A DNA stretch of 64,000 nucleotides from Spinacia oleracea (Eukaryota > Streptophyta > Magnoliopsida > Caryophyllales > Amaranthaceae). The notes beneath the pieces were generated by a model, which was given only the letters and a program-made list of their open reading frames with translations, had not been told where the DNA came from and ran no database searches. This document shows positions 1-11,129 of the stretch, one piece after another. The DNA is taken from positions 17,818,001 to 17,882,000 of the forward strand of contig NC_079489.1 of assembly GCF_020520425.1 (NCBI RefSeq), written 5' to 3'. The position numbers and the translations under genes are program-made. Within the stretch, counting starts at the first letter, position 1, and each line of letters begins with the position of its first letter.

Positions 1-181
1 TCTGCACTAACATTATGCACTTTTCCCTTTACAAGATTATAACAAAACATAACATATTGAAGGCTTTGGAACTAGGAAAAAGAGACAACAACTCTGTTTT
101 ATAACCCTATAGTCCTATACACATATGCAATACCATACTAAATATTCCTTAAAATACTTGGCAGCAAATTCTGTACCCAAC

Positions 182-3100
182 CTGAAGACATCCATCAGTC
201 AAAGTAAGTCCTCCTATGTACTCGTCTGCAAAATCAACTTCAAGAGACCCTGCAGGATGGTCCTCTATCATACCCGTAAAATAAACCTGATCAGAATATC
301 AGAAATTAGTCATATATTCCGTAGTTCATCTGGATGGATGAAGCACTTATGTATCAGATAATTGTTACCTTAAATTTGCAGAGGGGAACCACAGAGTTGG
401 CCCAGAATTTAGGAGGTGGAAGGGCAACAACAGATGGATTTTGCTCCAGCGAAAGAACTTTCCGTTCAAATGAAACAAAGTTCAAAGGGGTTGATGAACA
501 TACTCTCTCAAAGTAATGCATAATGCACTCGATTTTGTTTTCTTGTTCATGGAACCTGTCATGAACACTCCTGAGAACATGAAAATAAAGAGTCATCTGC
601 TGTATGTAGTTTTCAGACAAAAGCAAGAGTGACTATCCAATAAGAGATTTACATACGCAAATATTCGATCCATGTTAATCGCCTGCATAAGATTGGCGTA
701 TCTATTAACAATCACTGCCGGAAACAAGCAGAAGAATGAACATGACAGCAGAGCAGCAATAAGCTCCTACATAAAAACATAACATCTTTCGTTAGAAAAC
801 CCATTTCTTAATAATGACTACAACTTATAATCAAAAAACCACAAGTACAAACATGCCACCAAACACGTACAAATTGCAACGCCAACTTCACAAAGAATTA
901 CTAAGTGGACTACAATACTACTCAACCTGTCTATTTCTGATGGAGCCAAAGATCATTTGTTCTTTTGGCTGTGGGATGTAATGAACTAAATTAAAATGAC
1001 TCTTAAAACCTCTTCGCTTCCTTTCCATGAAGTAGAAGATGGTCGTCCGGTTGTCATTGCGTTATCGCTTTTGGGTCAATTGGAAAAAACCTCCTGCAAT
1101 TGCAGGGGTAAGGTTGCGTATATCCGATCCCCTTTACCCCGCTTCTTGCGAGAGCCCTCTTTGAGACATCGGGGTAATGATAATAATGATATGAATGACT
1201 ACAATACTACTCAATAGTCAATACTCATTCATCATGCTCAGGAATGGATTACCTCACAGGTTCTTCATATTCTCTAAACTACACATAAAGTTTGGATTAA
1301 GAGAAATCCACTTTCTCCATTTAAAAGCAGTCCATCTGAAATCTTAGGTCTTATACGGAGTATTTAATTCAAAATGTTTTAGTGTTAAAATATTAATCTA
1401 GAAAAATCTAGATAATACACTTGTAAAAATATAATAGTGAAATGTATTGTGTAGAAAAATCTAGAAATATAATTGTAAATTATAATCTAGAATAATCTTA
1501 GGATTTTTTGTCATTTAACACCTTAAAAAAAACTAGTTTTTGTAATTTAACACCTTACTTATTTTTTATTGTTTTTAAACACTTTAAAAAACAAAAAATT
1601 TAGAAATCGACACCATTTAACGATTCTAGCTAAAAAAAACGTTAGTTTTTAACTATGCTAAAGTTCCCAATGCATGATTTGGTGGTAAACATTTCCTTCT
1701 ATGAGTTCTATCATCAAATTATGCTTTGAAAGCTAGACTAGAAAAATCTAGTAACTAAAATGTCTAGAATTATCCTAAGAAAAATCTAGATGACGAGGGG
1801 AGTAGAAAAATCTAGAAACCATAATACAACTATAAATAGGTTGTATGTGCATAAGTTTAGGGTGAGCCTAATCAAGAGAGCTCCCACAAAATATGAGGGG
1901 TAGAAACAAGTGTTCTACCAAAGAAAATAGTGTTGTACAATTCTTATCAATGTAATAATGATAAAAGTGCAATTTTGTTATATAATTGAGGTCCATCAAA
2001 ACTTCCGCGTGCGTCCTCAAATTTCTATCATGGTATCAGAGCCGGAAAAGTGATTACGACAAAATTGAAGATCGAAGACCCAAGACAAGAAGGGTTACAA
2101 GATTTGAAGAAAATGTGGAAGAGAAAAGAGGTAAATTCTAAATCTAAAATTTCTTAAAGAATAACAAATATGGATAAATTAAACTAGAAGAAAAATTTAT
2201 GGAGCAAAACGGAAAAAAATAAAGTTGATGATAAAAATTAGAAATGATGGAAAAAGATGTAGAAGAAAATATGTTTTGAAGAAGAAATTATTTGAAGGAT
2301 GCTAATGACACGGGCATTAGCAGAGTATATTGGAAAAAAAGGAAAGAAAAAAAAGGTATTCACAAAGAGAATTTTGGAGTTTGCTAATGACATGAGCATT
2401 AGCAGGGATGGGTGGTGACATGAGCACCACAACAAAAGAAAAATTTGGATAAACAAATGCCAGTGGAGAAAATGTAGAAGAAAATATTTTGAAGAAAATT
2501 TTGAAGTTTGCTAATGACAAGAGCATTAGCGGAATGGTTGGTGACATGAGCACCAATAACAAAATAAAATTTGAAGAAAAATTTCAGGAGATACCGGTGA
2601 CATGTGCACTAGTGGGATAGTTGGTAACATGGAGACCAACGAGAAGATGATCAAGATTAGTAAAAGGTATCAAGAAGATGGAAATTGGTAACACGGGTGC
2701 CGACATTATTAGAACTCAAGTGTTTATGACGATTGGTGGTTGGTGACAAGTGCATCAACGAGATTTTCGAAAGATGAAATATTTTGAAGCACAATCTAGA
2801 AAAATCTAGATAATACACTTGTAAAAATATAATAGTGAAATGTATTGTGTAGAAAAATCTAGAAATATAATTGTAAATTATAATCTAGAATAATCTTAGG
2901 AAATATCTAGGAGAGTAGGAGCTAGACTAGAAAAATCTAGTAACTAAAATGTCTAGAATTATCGTAAGAAAAATCTAGATGATGAGGGGAGTAGAAAAAT
3001 CTAGAAACCATAAAACAAGTATAAATAGGTTGTATGTGCATAAGTTTAGGGTGAGCCTAATCAAGAGAGCTCCCACAAAATATGAGGGGTAGAAACAAGT

Positions 3101-4618
3101 GTTCTACCAAAGCAAATAGTGTTGTACAATTCTTATCGATGTAATAATGATAAAAGTGATATTTTGTTATATAATTAAGGTCCATCAAAACTTCCGCGTG
3201 CGTCCTCAAATTTCTATCATTTAGCCAAAAAGTCAATGCTACACCAGAATAGCAATCAATCTTTATAACGGAAGACCATCACAACTTGTTTAGTAGCCGA
3301 TAATAAACGGTGGAATAAAAATAAATCTAAGTGTTATTATGTGCTTTGTAAGATTAATAACAAACACAATGTGTAATGAAGTTTATCTCAAACCTTGTGT
3401 TTTTCTTCATCAATTAGCATTCTCATCCAATACCACTCCTCGTATGGTAATGAAAACTTATGTAAAAAAAATAGATAATTTTGAATGAACTAGCATTACC
3501 ATGAGAATGAATATTGATTACCAAGTACAAATTTTCATACAAATTCATTCTAATTAACACATATTACGGCCTGCTACAAAACGGGATATCAGTCTCTCAC
3601 TAAAGTGGCCGTAGGCCCATAGAGTGCCTAGACTGTGGGATGGGCCGAGAAGCAGGCTAGGTTCATGGATGGCAGATCGTGACCACCTCAGAGGTCGGTC
3701 TAGGGTAACCCATTTCTTTCTCAGTCATTTCTACTTCTCTCAAATCCATCTTGGTCAAATATTGTTTGTAGCACTGTGGGCGTGTGGCACACTGGCACCC
3801 TTTATGATCGGGTGTCGGGTTCGAATCATACAGTATCAGGTAAAATTTGGGTATCAGTTTTGTCGAATAGGGTACAAATCAGATTACAGGTTACCTGTTT
3901 TACCAAAATTTTGAATTGAGTCGGTTATAGATACATGTCAGTTCAGGTATGGTTTATCGGATAGGATTAGTTTTTGACGGTTCTAATGTCCCAACCAAAT
4001 CAAGCACACAGTGACACGTGACAACAAAACACACAAAACAACTAACTAATTTACTGAAACATAAATTGCAATCATTTCAGAAAGATAAGATCCAAAACCA
4101 AAAATCATACTACTAAAGGTATTTCAAGTATAAGATCCAATAAACAAGGAGGATAAGGTTAAATTACATACCTGACTGAGAAAAACAATGCCTGGTTGTT
4201 GTGGCTCCAACAATCGAAGACCAGTAGAAACTCCTGGAACAATATCATCGCAATTTTGATAATGCATTTCGAGAAGTGAAGGCAATCTTAATATAAAATC
4301 AGCCATTACAGGTACAATTTCACCAAACCATTTAATGGTTTTCTCCTTGGGCAACAACTCATCAAAGAATCGCGCGAACCCATTACCAGTTGATGTCGCC
4401 AAACGATCTTGATCAGAGGAGAAAGGAAGACAATCCCTGAGTCTTGAAATTGTACTGAATAGTCGTGCACCCGAGTTGACTTGGCTTTGACTCGGTCCTT
4501 GAGAGATTAATTTCAGAGTATCAATGAGTTTGTGATTTGGCCATGCTAGATGGCCAGATGGTTGGGTTGTTAATGGTGGGAGAAATTGACGAACTGATTC
4601 GAAATCGGTGCGATTTTC
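182..4618 (-). CDS. PARG: PARG-A, poly(ADP-ribose) glycohydrolase, 3' part outside the window
   Basis: PARG enzymes cleave poly(ADP-ribose) from proteins, mainly in the nucleus during DNA-damage and stress responses. Exons read by eye on the minus strand: 4618-4172 (149 codons, MENRTDFESV start, ending GIVFLSQ), 766-657, 570-369 and 286-182. All join in frame with GT-AG borders. Exon 3 carries the family stretch IECIMHYFERVCSS followed by FVSFERK. Exon 4 carries EVDFADEYIGGLTLTDGCLQ, where most PARGs have three glycines before the GCVQEE core. The rest of the catalytic domain lies left of base 1. The frame is open to an upstream ATG at 4645, but the ATG at 4618 aligns with the start of PARG-B and of Arabidopsis PARG, so I prefer it. 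Intron 1 is 3.4 kb because of inserted repeats. No stops or frameshifts are visible in the four exons, so the copy may be functional. Tandem PARG pairs are also known in Arabidopsis. Confidence 0.88.
1000..1190 (+). repeat. SINE-like repeat
   Basis: The stretch contains the motif GGGGTAAGGTTGCGTATATC followed by a C-rich piece, GCGAGAGCC and a tail of GGGTAATGATAATAATGAT. This resembles the 3' body and short simple-repeat tail of several plant SINE families. I cannot see clear pol III boxes at its left end, so the left limit is approximate. It sits in PARG-A intron 1. Confidence 0.5.
1383..3219 (+). mobile_element. Small non-autonomous LTR retrotransposon (TRIM-like) in PARG-A intron 1
   Basis: Two direct LTRs (1383-2030 and about 2775-3219) share long stretches rich in TCTAGA-type motifs and both end TTTCTATCA. 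A 5-bp target duplication TTTAG flanks the element at 1378-1382 and 3220-3224. A primer-binding site follows the left LTR directly. The ~745-bp interior has no gag or pol. It holds degenerate repeats of the form GCTAATGACATGAGCATTAGC and GGTGACATGAGCACC. Each LTR has a TATA-like CTATAAATAGG. The left LTR carries about 210 bp (around 1505-1731) that the right one lacks. The element must depend on enzymes from another retrotransposon. Confidence 0.85.
2031..2042 (+). other. Primer-binding site for initiator tRNA-Met
   Basis: TGGTATCAGAGC directly follows the CA end of the left LTR. It is complementary to the 3' end of plant initiator tRNA-Met, the usual primer for copia-type minus-strand synthesis. 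This fixes the LTR end and the plus orientation. Confidence 0.9.
3220..4171. other. Rest of PARG-A intron 1
   Basis: No coding exon is visible here. At about 3765-3825 a box-A-like TAGCACTGTGGG and a box-B-like GGTTCGAATC stand roughly 45 bp apart, which could be a tRNA-derived SINE head, but no tail or duplication confirms it. The remainder is AT-rich intron sequence. Confidence 0.4.
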
Positions 4619-4645
4619 CATTGTAGGAGTGAATGGTTTCGCCAT

Positions 4646-5142
4646 TTTTTTACGTCTATACTTTTGTTCAAGGTTGATTTCTTCGCTCCCCTAATTTTCA
4701 TTCAATAACAAAATCTATGAGAGGTAGGAAATTCAATCTTCCCTGTTGAACTTTCAACGAGACTAATCAAATTCAATCTTTCTCCTTTCAACTTTTCAAG
4801 ACCCATTCATGTTTTAACCTTAAGCCATTATTCAATTCGTCACCTATGAAGTAATCAACCCGTTAATCAACCAGGTATGGACTTTAGTTTTTTTTAATTC
4901 ACACTCTTTATCGTGTATTTTTTTTCAATGCATCAGTGGGTTTTTAATTATTTAAGTGGGAAACATAAAAGAGAGGAACAAAATCCTCAAGAGTTAGGAA
5001 ATTCGAGACTTATCAAATTCAATCTTCTCCATTAAGGGGCAAATGGAACAAGCAGCTTCTCTTTGATTGTAGAGGATGTTCTACATTTATGCACTTATCG
5101 TGTTATTCATTGGTCTTTTGTCAAACACATGTGGTAACAAAA
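4646..5142. promoter_or_regulatory. Upstream region of PARG-A
   Basis: This is the proximal upstream sequence and probable 5' UTR of PARG-A. The phrases AAATTCAATCTT and CTTTCAAC recur here and again near 6110-6175, so part of it is repetitive. I see no confident TATA box. Confidence 0.35.
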
Positions 5143-5144
5143 TA

Positions 5145-5494
5145 CTCCCTCCGAACCTAAATGTTATTCCCGTTTGTCATTTTACGCGGTTATTAAGGAA
5201 AAAGAAATATTATAAGATTAATGTAGTTTTATGTGGAATTGTTGCTTTTTGATTCCATTTTCACAAGAAAACAAAATAGTTGAACCAATAGAATTCAAGG
5301 AATAAAAATGCTAACTCATTAATCCATCCAAACTTAAACCAACCAATGAGACTACAAGGTTTTTTATTGATAAACCAATAGAATTACAAAGTTCAAATTA
5401 CAAAGAAGAGATTAAAAAGGAAATAAAAGAAATGGGAAGATTATTTTGGGACACTAAAAAAGGAAACGGGAATAACATTTAGATTCGGAGGAAG
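5145..5494. mobile_element. Stowaway-type MITE
   Basis: Terminal inverted repeats CTCCCTCCGAACCTAAATG and the reverse complement at the right end (CATTTAGATTCGGAGGAAG) are flanked by TA on both sides. There is no coding capacity. The same family is found at 45303-45662. Confidence 0.85.
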
Positions 5495-5534
5495 TAGCTT
5501 ATAATTTTCTAATTTAGGCTTTGTTCTCTTTGCC

Positions 5535-5832
5535 TAGTCTGGTCTGATTTTTCATGTTTCTGGTTTGGTCTTGTCTGGTCTGGTCTGATTTTTCATGTTG
5601 GTCAGATCTTGTATGGTCTGAACATTTCTGATTATAATAAATAAAAAATAAAAAATAATTTGTTATTTAATAATAAATTATTAATACTTAATAATTAATA
5701 ATTAATAACTAATTATTAATGATTAATAAATAATAAATAATTATTAATAATTAATAATAATAATAATAATAATTACTCCGTAATAATTAATATTATTAAT
5801 ATTGTTAATATTGTAATTAAAATTATTATCAA

Positions 5833-5872
<40 letters not shown>

Positions 5873-6498
5873 TAATTAAAAAGTCTTGGTCTGGTCTGAA
5901 TGTTGTCGATCTGGTCTTGTCTGATTTAATAAGATATGAACCAATAAGTAACATTGACAAGGTGAAGACAATATGACCTTAGCTCACCTTCAACCTTGGG
6001 AGTAGATTGTGGAAAGATGAGTTTCTGAAATGTGTTTTAAACGGCCTTATCACCGATTTATCTATTTAATCTCCTTTAGATGGGTTCCTTAAAAAATTAA
6101 TAATAATGATAATTCAATCTTCTCCATTCAACTTTCAACAAACGTTGTTTGCCTTTCAACTTTCAACCGCGTTTACGTTTCAACCTTTAATTTTATTTTT
6201 CATCTAATTGTGAGATTCTTCATGCCCCGCCAAATGTTAATAGCTTTCAAGTTTTTATGTTAGTTTTCAAGATCAACATGATAAAGAAACATTCTCAAGT
6301 TTATAATTCAATTTAAAATATGATTTTTAAAACTATAAAATCAAAAACTGAAATTAATAGCGATATCAAATGTACCCTAACCTTTTGGGCTTTCTCAATT
6401 CAAAATGCAGTTCAAGAAACCAATATCTCAATTCGAAGTCCATTGCAAGGCAAACGTGTTCATTACAAATATTTCGCTTTAGATAGATAATAGTATTA
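5535..6498. repeat. AT-rich low-complexity tract with TGGTCTGG repeats
   Basis: TGGTCTGGTCTGA-like words at 5545-5620 and 5885-5930 bracket a long AAT/TAA-rich simple-sequence tract (5630-5880). From 5935 to 6498 there is ordinary AT-rich spacer with another CAATCTTCTCCATTCAAC-type phrase. No gene is seen. Confidence 0.6.
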
Positions 6499-6655
6499 AG
6501 GCTCGTTTGGTTGGAGAAGGGGAAAGGGAGAGAGAATGAGAAAGGGAATCAACGAGACTGGAATGAAAATTCTTTGTTTAACAATGGTGTTTGGTTTTCC
6601 TATTCTTTTCCCCCCCTCTCTCCTAAGTAATTTAACTGAACTAAATAAATAAATA

Positions 6656-6707
<52 letters not shown>

Positions 6708-7073
6708 GATAATTAATAATAAATAATAATTAATATAATAATAAGTAGTTTTTAGTTTTTAATTTTTAATTTATTTATTGTTTATTTAAATTATTTATTA
6801 TTATTTATTTTTATTTTTATTTTTTATTTATTTTATTTTATTTATCATTTTTTATTTTATTTATTTATTTATTTATTTATTATTTATTAAAGAGAGTGGT
6901 CAAGGGAAAGGGAATGGAAAACCATTTGGGGTAGAGTATCATTGTAGAGGATTTGGGGTAAGTTGAAAAAGAAAAGAGGATTAAATGAATGACAAAAACC
7001 ACTAAACAAACAACAACAAATGGAATCAAAACCCATCATTCCCTTTCCTGAAGACCCCAAACCAAACGCCTCC
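6499..7073. mobile_element. MITE with GGCTCGTTTGGTT ends and AT-rich core
   Basis: The left end AGGCTCGTTTGGTTGG matches, inverted, the right end CCAAACCAAACGCCT. This is the style of hAT or Harbinger MITEs. The core from 6640 to 6890 is (AATA)n/(TTTA)n simple sequence that may have grown by slippage. The exact ends are approximate. Confidence 0.6.
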
Positions 7074-8510
7074 TGTCAGTAAACAGCTAAAGTTGCACCC
7101 TAAAATATCACTAAAAACTCAGGTATAGGAATTACTTCTAACTAATCAGTTAACAACTAGTATAATACCCGTGCGATGCACGATTTATAATCTAAACATA
7201 AATTTATATGAAATATGGTAGACAATTATCATCAAAATAGAGCTATAACTAACCTCAAAATTATACTTAATGATGGATAAATTTGTTATTTCCCATTCGG
7301 TGTCATATTAATTAAAACAGTTAAAACAAATAAGAGTACATTAAATAAATTTATTTTCTTTCTTATTCACATGTTGTGTCAAGAATAAACTTAATGATCT
7401 CATCCACTATTTCACTTCGATAGTAATACCCAGTTAATACTCGCACAGTCCCCCATTAACTTAATTACCCGACCACTTAACACCTAATTACACCATTTAA
7501 TGTATTCAGTTAGAGATGACTTTGAGGCGAGGCGAGGCCTGCACACTATACCCGCCTACAATTCTCATCTCTATCCCCTCCATCCACGATAGGAACGATA
7601 CCCACCACTCTCAATCCCCGTCTCGAGAGGTACAAAGTAAAATGTATCCCTGCTTCATGACTCCCCCTCTGGTGTATCCAGTATCCCAGCCTAAAATAAC
7701 CCACCCGTAGACTTAGTTTTTTTTTTTTTGGTAAGATAGTTTTGAATTTTAAAACTTATTCTAGAGTTTTTGACAATACGTTTGTCTGATTAGAGTAATT
7801 GAGTAATAAATAAAACATTATAATATGTAAGTTAGTAGTAACTTTTTTTACATATTCTTAATCAATTAGATGAAGGATCAGCAACGCGTGCATGTCCAAT
7901 CTAAAAATTTATCTGCGTACCCGTCACCACTTTCGACAAATAATCCACTTGGGGAAGGATGAACGGGGTCTCCCAAAAAACATGCCACATTGACAATTGA
8001 CATCACTATATTCGATAAATAAGCCACTTTTTCTTTCAACTAACTTTTAAATATATGGAAAAAATATTACGATAATGAGAATGTGGCATAATTTATTTTT
8101 GATATTTAAGATTAAGTATAGGCTAGGGCCCGTCATAAAAAAAATATGGATATGGGTCTCATTTTGTTAATTAAAATTGGGCATATAAAATGTTTGAGAC
8201 AACCTTGTAAAATATAAAAATCAAGAGTTTAAGTTTGTTATTCATATATGTATTCATTATATGACACTAATTCTTAGAAAGATGATAGTATTATAATAAT
8301 ATAATTGATAGTACATGTTCAACTATTATAAGATTTTCCGCCATATCGATTATCAGAAAATGCATGCAAAGATTCAGTTGATTACAAATAATAAATGAAC
8401 AAAGGTAAACATACGTTATACATATCCGCATCCAGTATATGACATACTTTCTAAACAAAAATTGATATTACATCTAGTAGTTTACAATTAGTCATTATTT
8501 ATGTTATAAG

Positions 8511-8590
8511 CTAGAGAGACAAATCATATAGAGACATTTGTCATCTCCACATCAATTTGACTTTCTTTTGGTATAGTACAGAATATATAG
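8511..8590 (-). repeat. Degenerate Helitron 5'-terminus copy
   Basis: AGAGAGACAAATCA, then ACATTTGTCATCTCCACATC, then a TATAGTACAGAATATATAG end repeat the layout of the true 5' terminus at 10961-11033 with many changes. The imperfect inverted layout around the ACATTTGTCATC centre is retained. Confidence 0.5.
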
Positions 8591-8877
8591 ATATAGATAC
8601 ATATATAGTTTGCCATCTCCACAAACTATAGTACGGAGTATAAACATTTGTAGGTAGAATAAGTAAATAAGTGCTTAGTAGTATAATCGATTATTATGAG
8701 TCATTCTTAAGCATATGAGTAATCATCTAATACTTAAACATCTCCACAAATTTATTGGTCATAAGTAAATAAGTATTTCGTAGTATAATCTATTATTACC
8801 ATAAGTAATTAGAAGGTACGATGTAGGTAAAATAAATATGAAGTATATTAATTATTTTATCATACGATAGTTATTTA

Positions 8878-9136
8878 CTTCCTCCGTCTTTTAATACTCA
8901 CAACGTTTGGACTTTTGCCACTATTCATATAATCTACTTTGACTATTCTTAGTGCTTTTTATATAAGATAAAACATAGTCATGTGGGATCTTGTTAGATT
9001 CGTCTCAATGTGTATTTTCAAAATATCAACTTTTTATAATTTTTGCATAAAAAGAATTTAAGATATAAATGATCAAAATTGTGCATTGGCATGCGTGAAA
9101 CTAACAAACGTTGCGAGTATTAAAAGACGGAGGAAG
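8878..9136. mobile_element. Stowaway-type MITE inside Helitron 1
   Basis: Inverted ends CTTCCTCCGTCTTTTAATAC and GTATTAAAAGACGGAGGAAG are flanked by TA. No coding sequence is present. It inserted into Helitron 1 sequence. Confidence 0.85.
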
Positions 9137-9140
9137 TATA

Positions 9141-9223
9141 TTATAAGAGAGGCACATCAGAGAACATCATATTGTCAGCTCCACGTCGATGCCTCTACTT
9201 TGGTATAGTACTATGTATATAGA
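9141..9223 (-). repeat. Degenerate Helitron 5'-terminus copy
   Basis: TAAGAGAGGCACATCAGAG is followed by a CATATTGTCAGCTCCACGTC centre and a TATAGTACTATGTATATAGAT end. It is a diverged relative of the 5' terminus at 10961-11033. Confidence 0.5.
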
Positions 9224-9479
9224 TGGTGTTAAAAATTGACCAAAATATAATTCAATTGTTTAGCCTAAAATATTTGGTGGAGCTTTCTTAAGTAGAGAGG
9301 ACCATGTGTTAGTTGCACATTTGTTTTCTTGTTTACTACTTTTCCATGTTTTTGGATTAACCAATTTTATTTTCACGGTTGTTAATAAGTAACAACTGTT
9401 AATATCTTAAACTATCAAATAAGTAAAATTATTTTTAAAAAATTACAACATTGTGCAAGTATTTATACTAATCCAAAAA

Positions 9480-11033
9480 AATATTACTGGGTAATCCGTA
9501 CATGACTATGTTCATCATATAGTATTAATAATCACCAAAAAAAATAGAAAAAGTAGAGCGATATGTGAATATAATAGGTAGTACAAAAATCAAAGAGTTT
9601 TATCTAAAATTTGAGGAATTAAGTAGTAGAGTAGTATAGTAGTAGATACATTAAATTACGCAATATATGTTTAAGGAAGTTACATGTTTTTTTTTTATAT
9701 AAAAAATAGTAAAATATTACTATCAATGACATGGATAATATCGAATGTAGTTGCTACATATACTACGTATAAAATCGTACAACCAATGGCGGTTATAATT
9801 ATCGAATTTAGTTGTTAAAATATTATAGAGTACTATAGTAAAAAAATTATCTCTTAATCACATATACTTGATTGACTTTCAAATTTATTTGTATTCTAAT
9901 TATCCAATATCAGTAGACTACTTTTAAATTTTATAAGAATCATACTATGTATTCCGTAAAATGGATTAATTTTTTTTATAAAAAGATAAACTTATATTGG
10001 TCATATTTGTTACCAAATTATAGAAAATATAATTTACAAAATAATTCCCATGTGTAAAATGATTTTTTTTTTTTTTTTTTGAGGAAAATAGAATCAAATA
10101 TTTTTATGAGGTGAAAGTTAACAAAATAATTATAGAATCAAATACTTTATTTTTGGAATTTTTGTATATCTATAAGAGAGGCAAATTAAAGAGATGCATT
10201 TTTCAGCTTCACATTGATTTCGTCTCTTTTAGTATAGTATATAGATTAATAGATAAAATGGTAGTATTATGTAAATATTTAGACAAAGTCAACAAAATGC
10301 TACGGAATACATAGCTATGTTCAACATATAATATGAATAATTAATCATAAAAAAAATAGAAAAAAGTAGAGCGATGTGTGAATATAAAAGCTAATGTAAA
10401 AAAATTAAAGAGTTGCATCTAAAAAATTGAGGAATTATGTAGTAGATTGATTAGATTACGCAATGCTCTTGTTTAAGGAAGTTACATAAATTTCTTTTAA
10501 AGTAGTAAAATATTACTATCATATCAACGGCGGTGATAACTATCGAATTTAGTTGCTAAATATAATACGTCTAAAATATAAAATAGTACAATCATTGGCG
10601 GCTATAATTATCGAATTTAGTTGTTAAAATATTATAGAGTACTACAATAACTTTTTTTTTATACACCCTTATTTATATTGTATTGATTTTCTAATTATAT
10701 GTATTCTAATATATTATGTAAGTACAAATCGGTTGATTAATGCAATTTGTTTTTTATAAATATTCTACTACGTACTCCGTATAATAGACTATAAAAAGAT
10801 ATATAATAATATTGGTTATATTTGTTAACAAAATATAGAAAAGATTTTACAAAATATTCCCCATGTATTGAGTGACATCTTTTTTTAGGAAAATAGAATC
10901 AAATACTTTTTAAAGTGAAAGTTAACAAATAATTTTTTTGTTTAATAATTTTTATATCTAAAAGAGAGGCGAATCAATGAGTGACATTTGTCATCACCAC
11001 ATTGATTTCCTCTCTTTTAGTATATTATATAGA
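9480..11033 (-). repeat. Imperfect tandem duplication (~0.8 kb unit) ending in Helitron 5' termini
   Basis: The segment 9530-10245 is repeated, diverged, at 10330-11033. Shared words include AGTAGAGCGATRTGTGAATAT, TTTAAGGAAGTTACAT and GGCGGYNATAAYTATCGAAT. Both units end with the Helitron 5' block (10170-10245 and 10961-11033), which has GAGAGGC-AAT near one side and GATTTCSTCTCTTTTAGTAT near the other. Confidence 0.7.
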
Positions 11034-11129
11034 TTATTTACGACCAAAACAAATTGCACCTAATTATGTAAAGTGGTATTCAAATATTCTGATGAGGTCG
11101 ATTTGGTAATTGTATATTTCCACCACACT

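Larger units (their letters stand above)
7157..11033 (-). mobile_element. Helitron 1, non-autonomous, 3.9 kb
   Basis: Read on the minus strand, the element begins TCTATATAATATACTAAAAG (right end) and ends with a small hairpin CGTGC-ATC-GCACG, then GGTATTATACTAG (left end, 7157). It lies between A and T, as rolling-circle Helitrons do. No Rep/helicase frame is present, so it is non-autonomous. The body shares phrases with Helitron 2 over several hundred bases (for example around 7430-7700 and 28830-28950). It contains a Stowaway MITE (8878-9136) and repeated 5' termini. Its right end is 96 bp past the PARG-B stop codon. Confidence 0.8.

Noticed and set aside
4619-4645. Upstream ATG of PARG-A (nine extra residues)
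   Set aside because: It is possible, but the homologous start MENR/MVNR at 4618 fits PARG-B and the known family, so I did not use the longer form.
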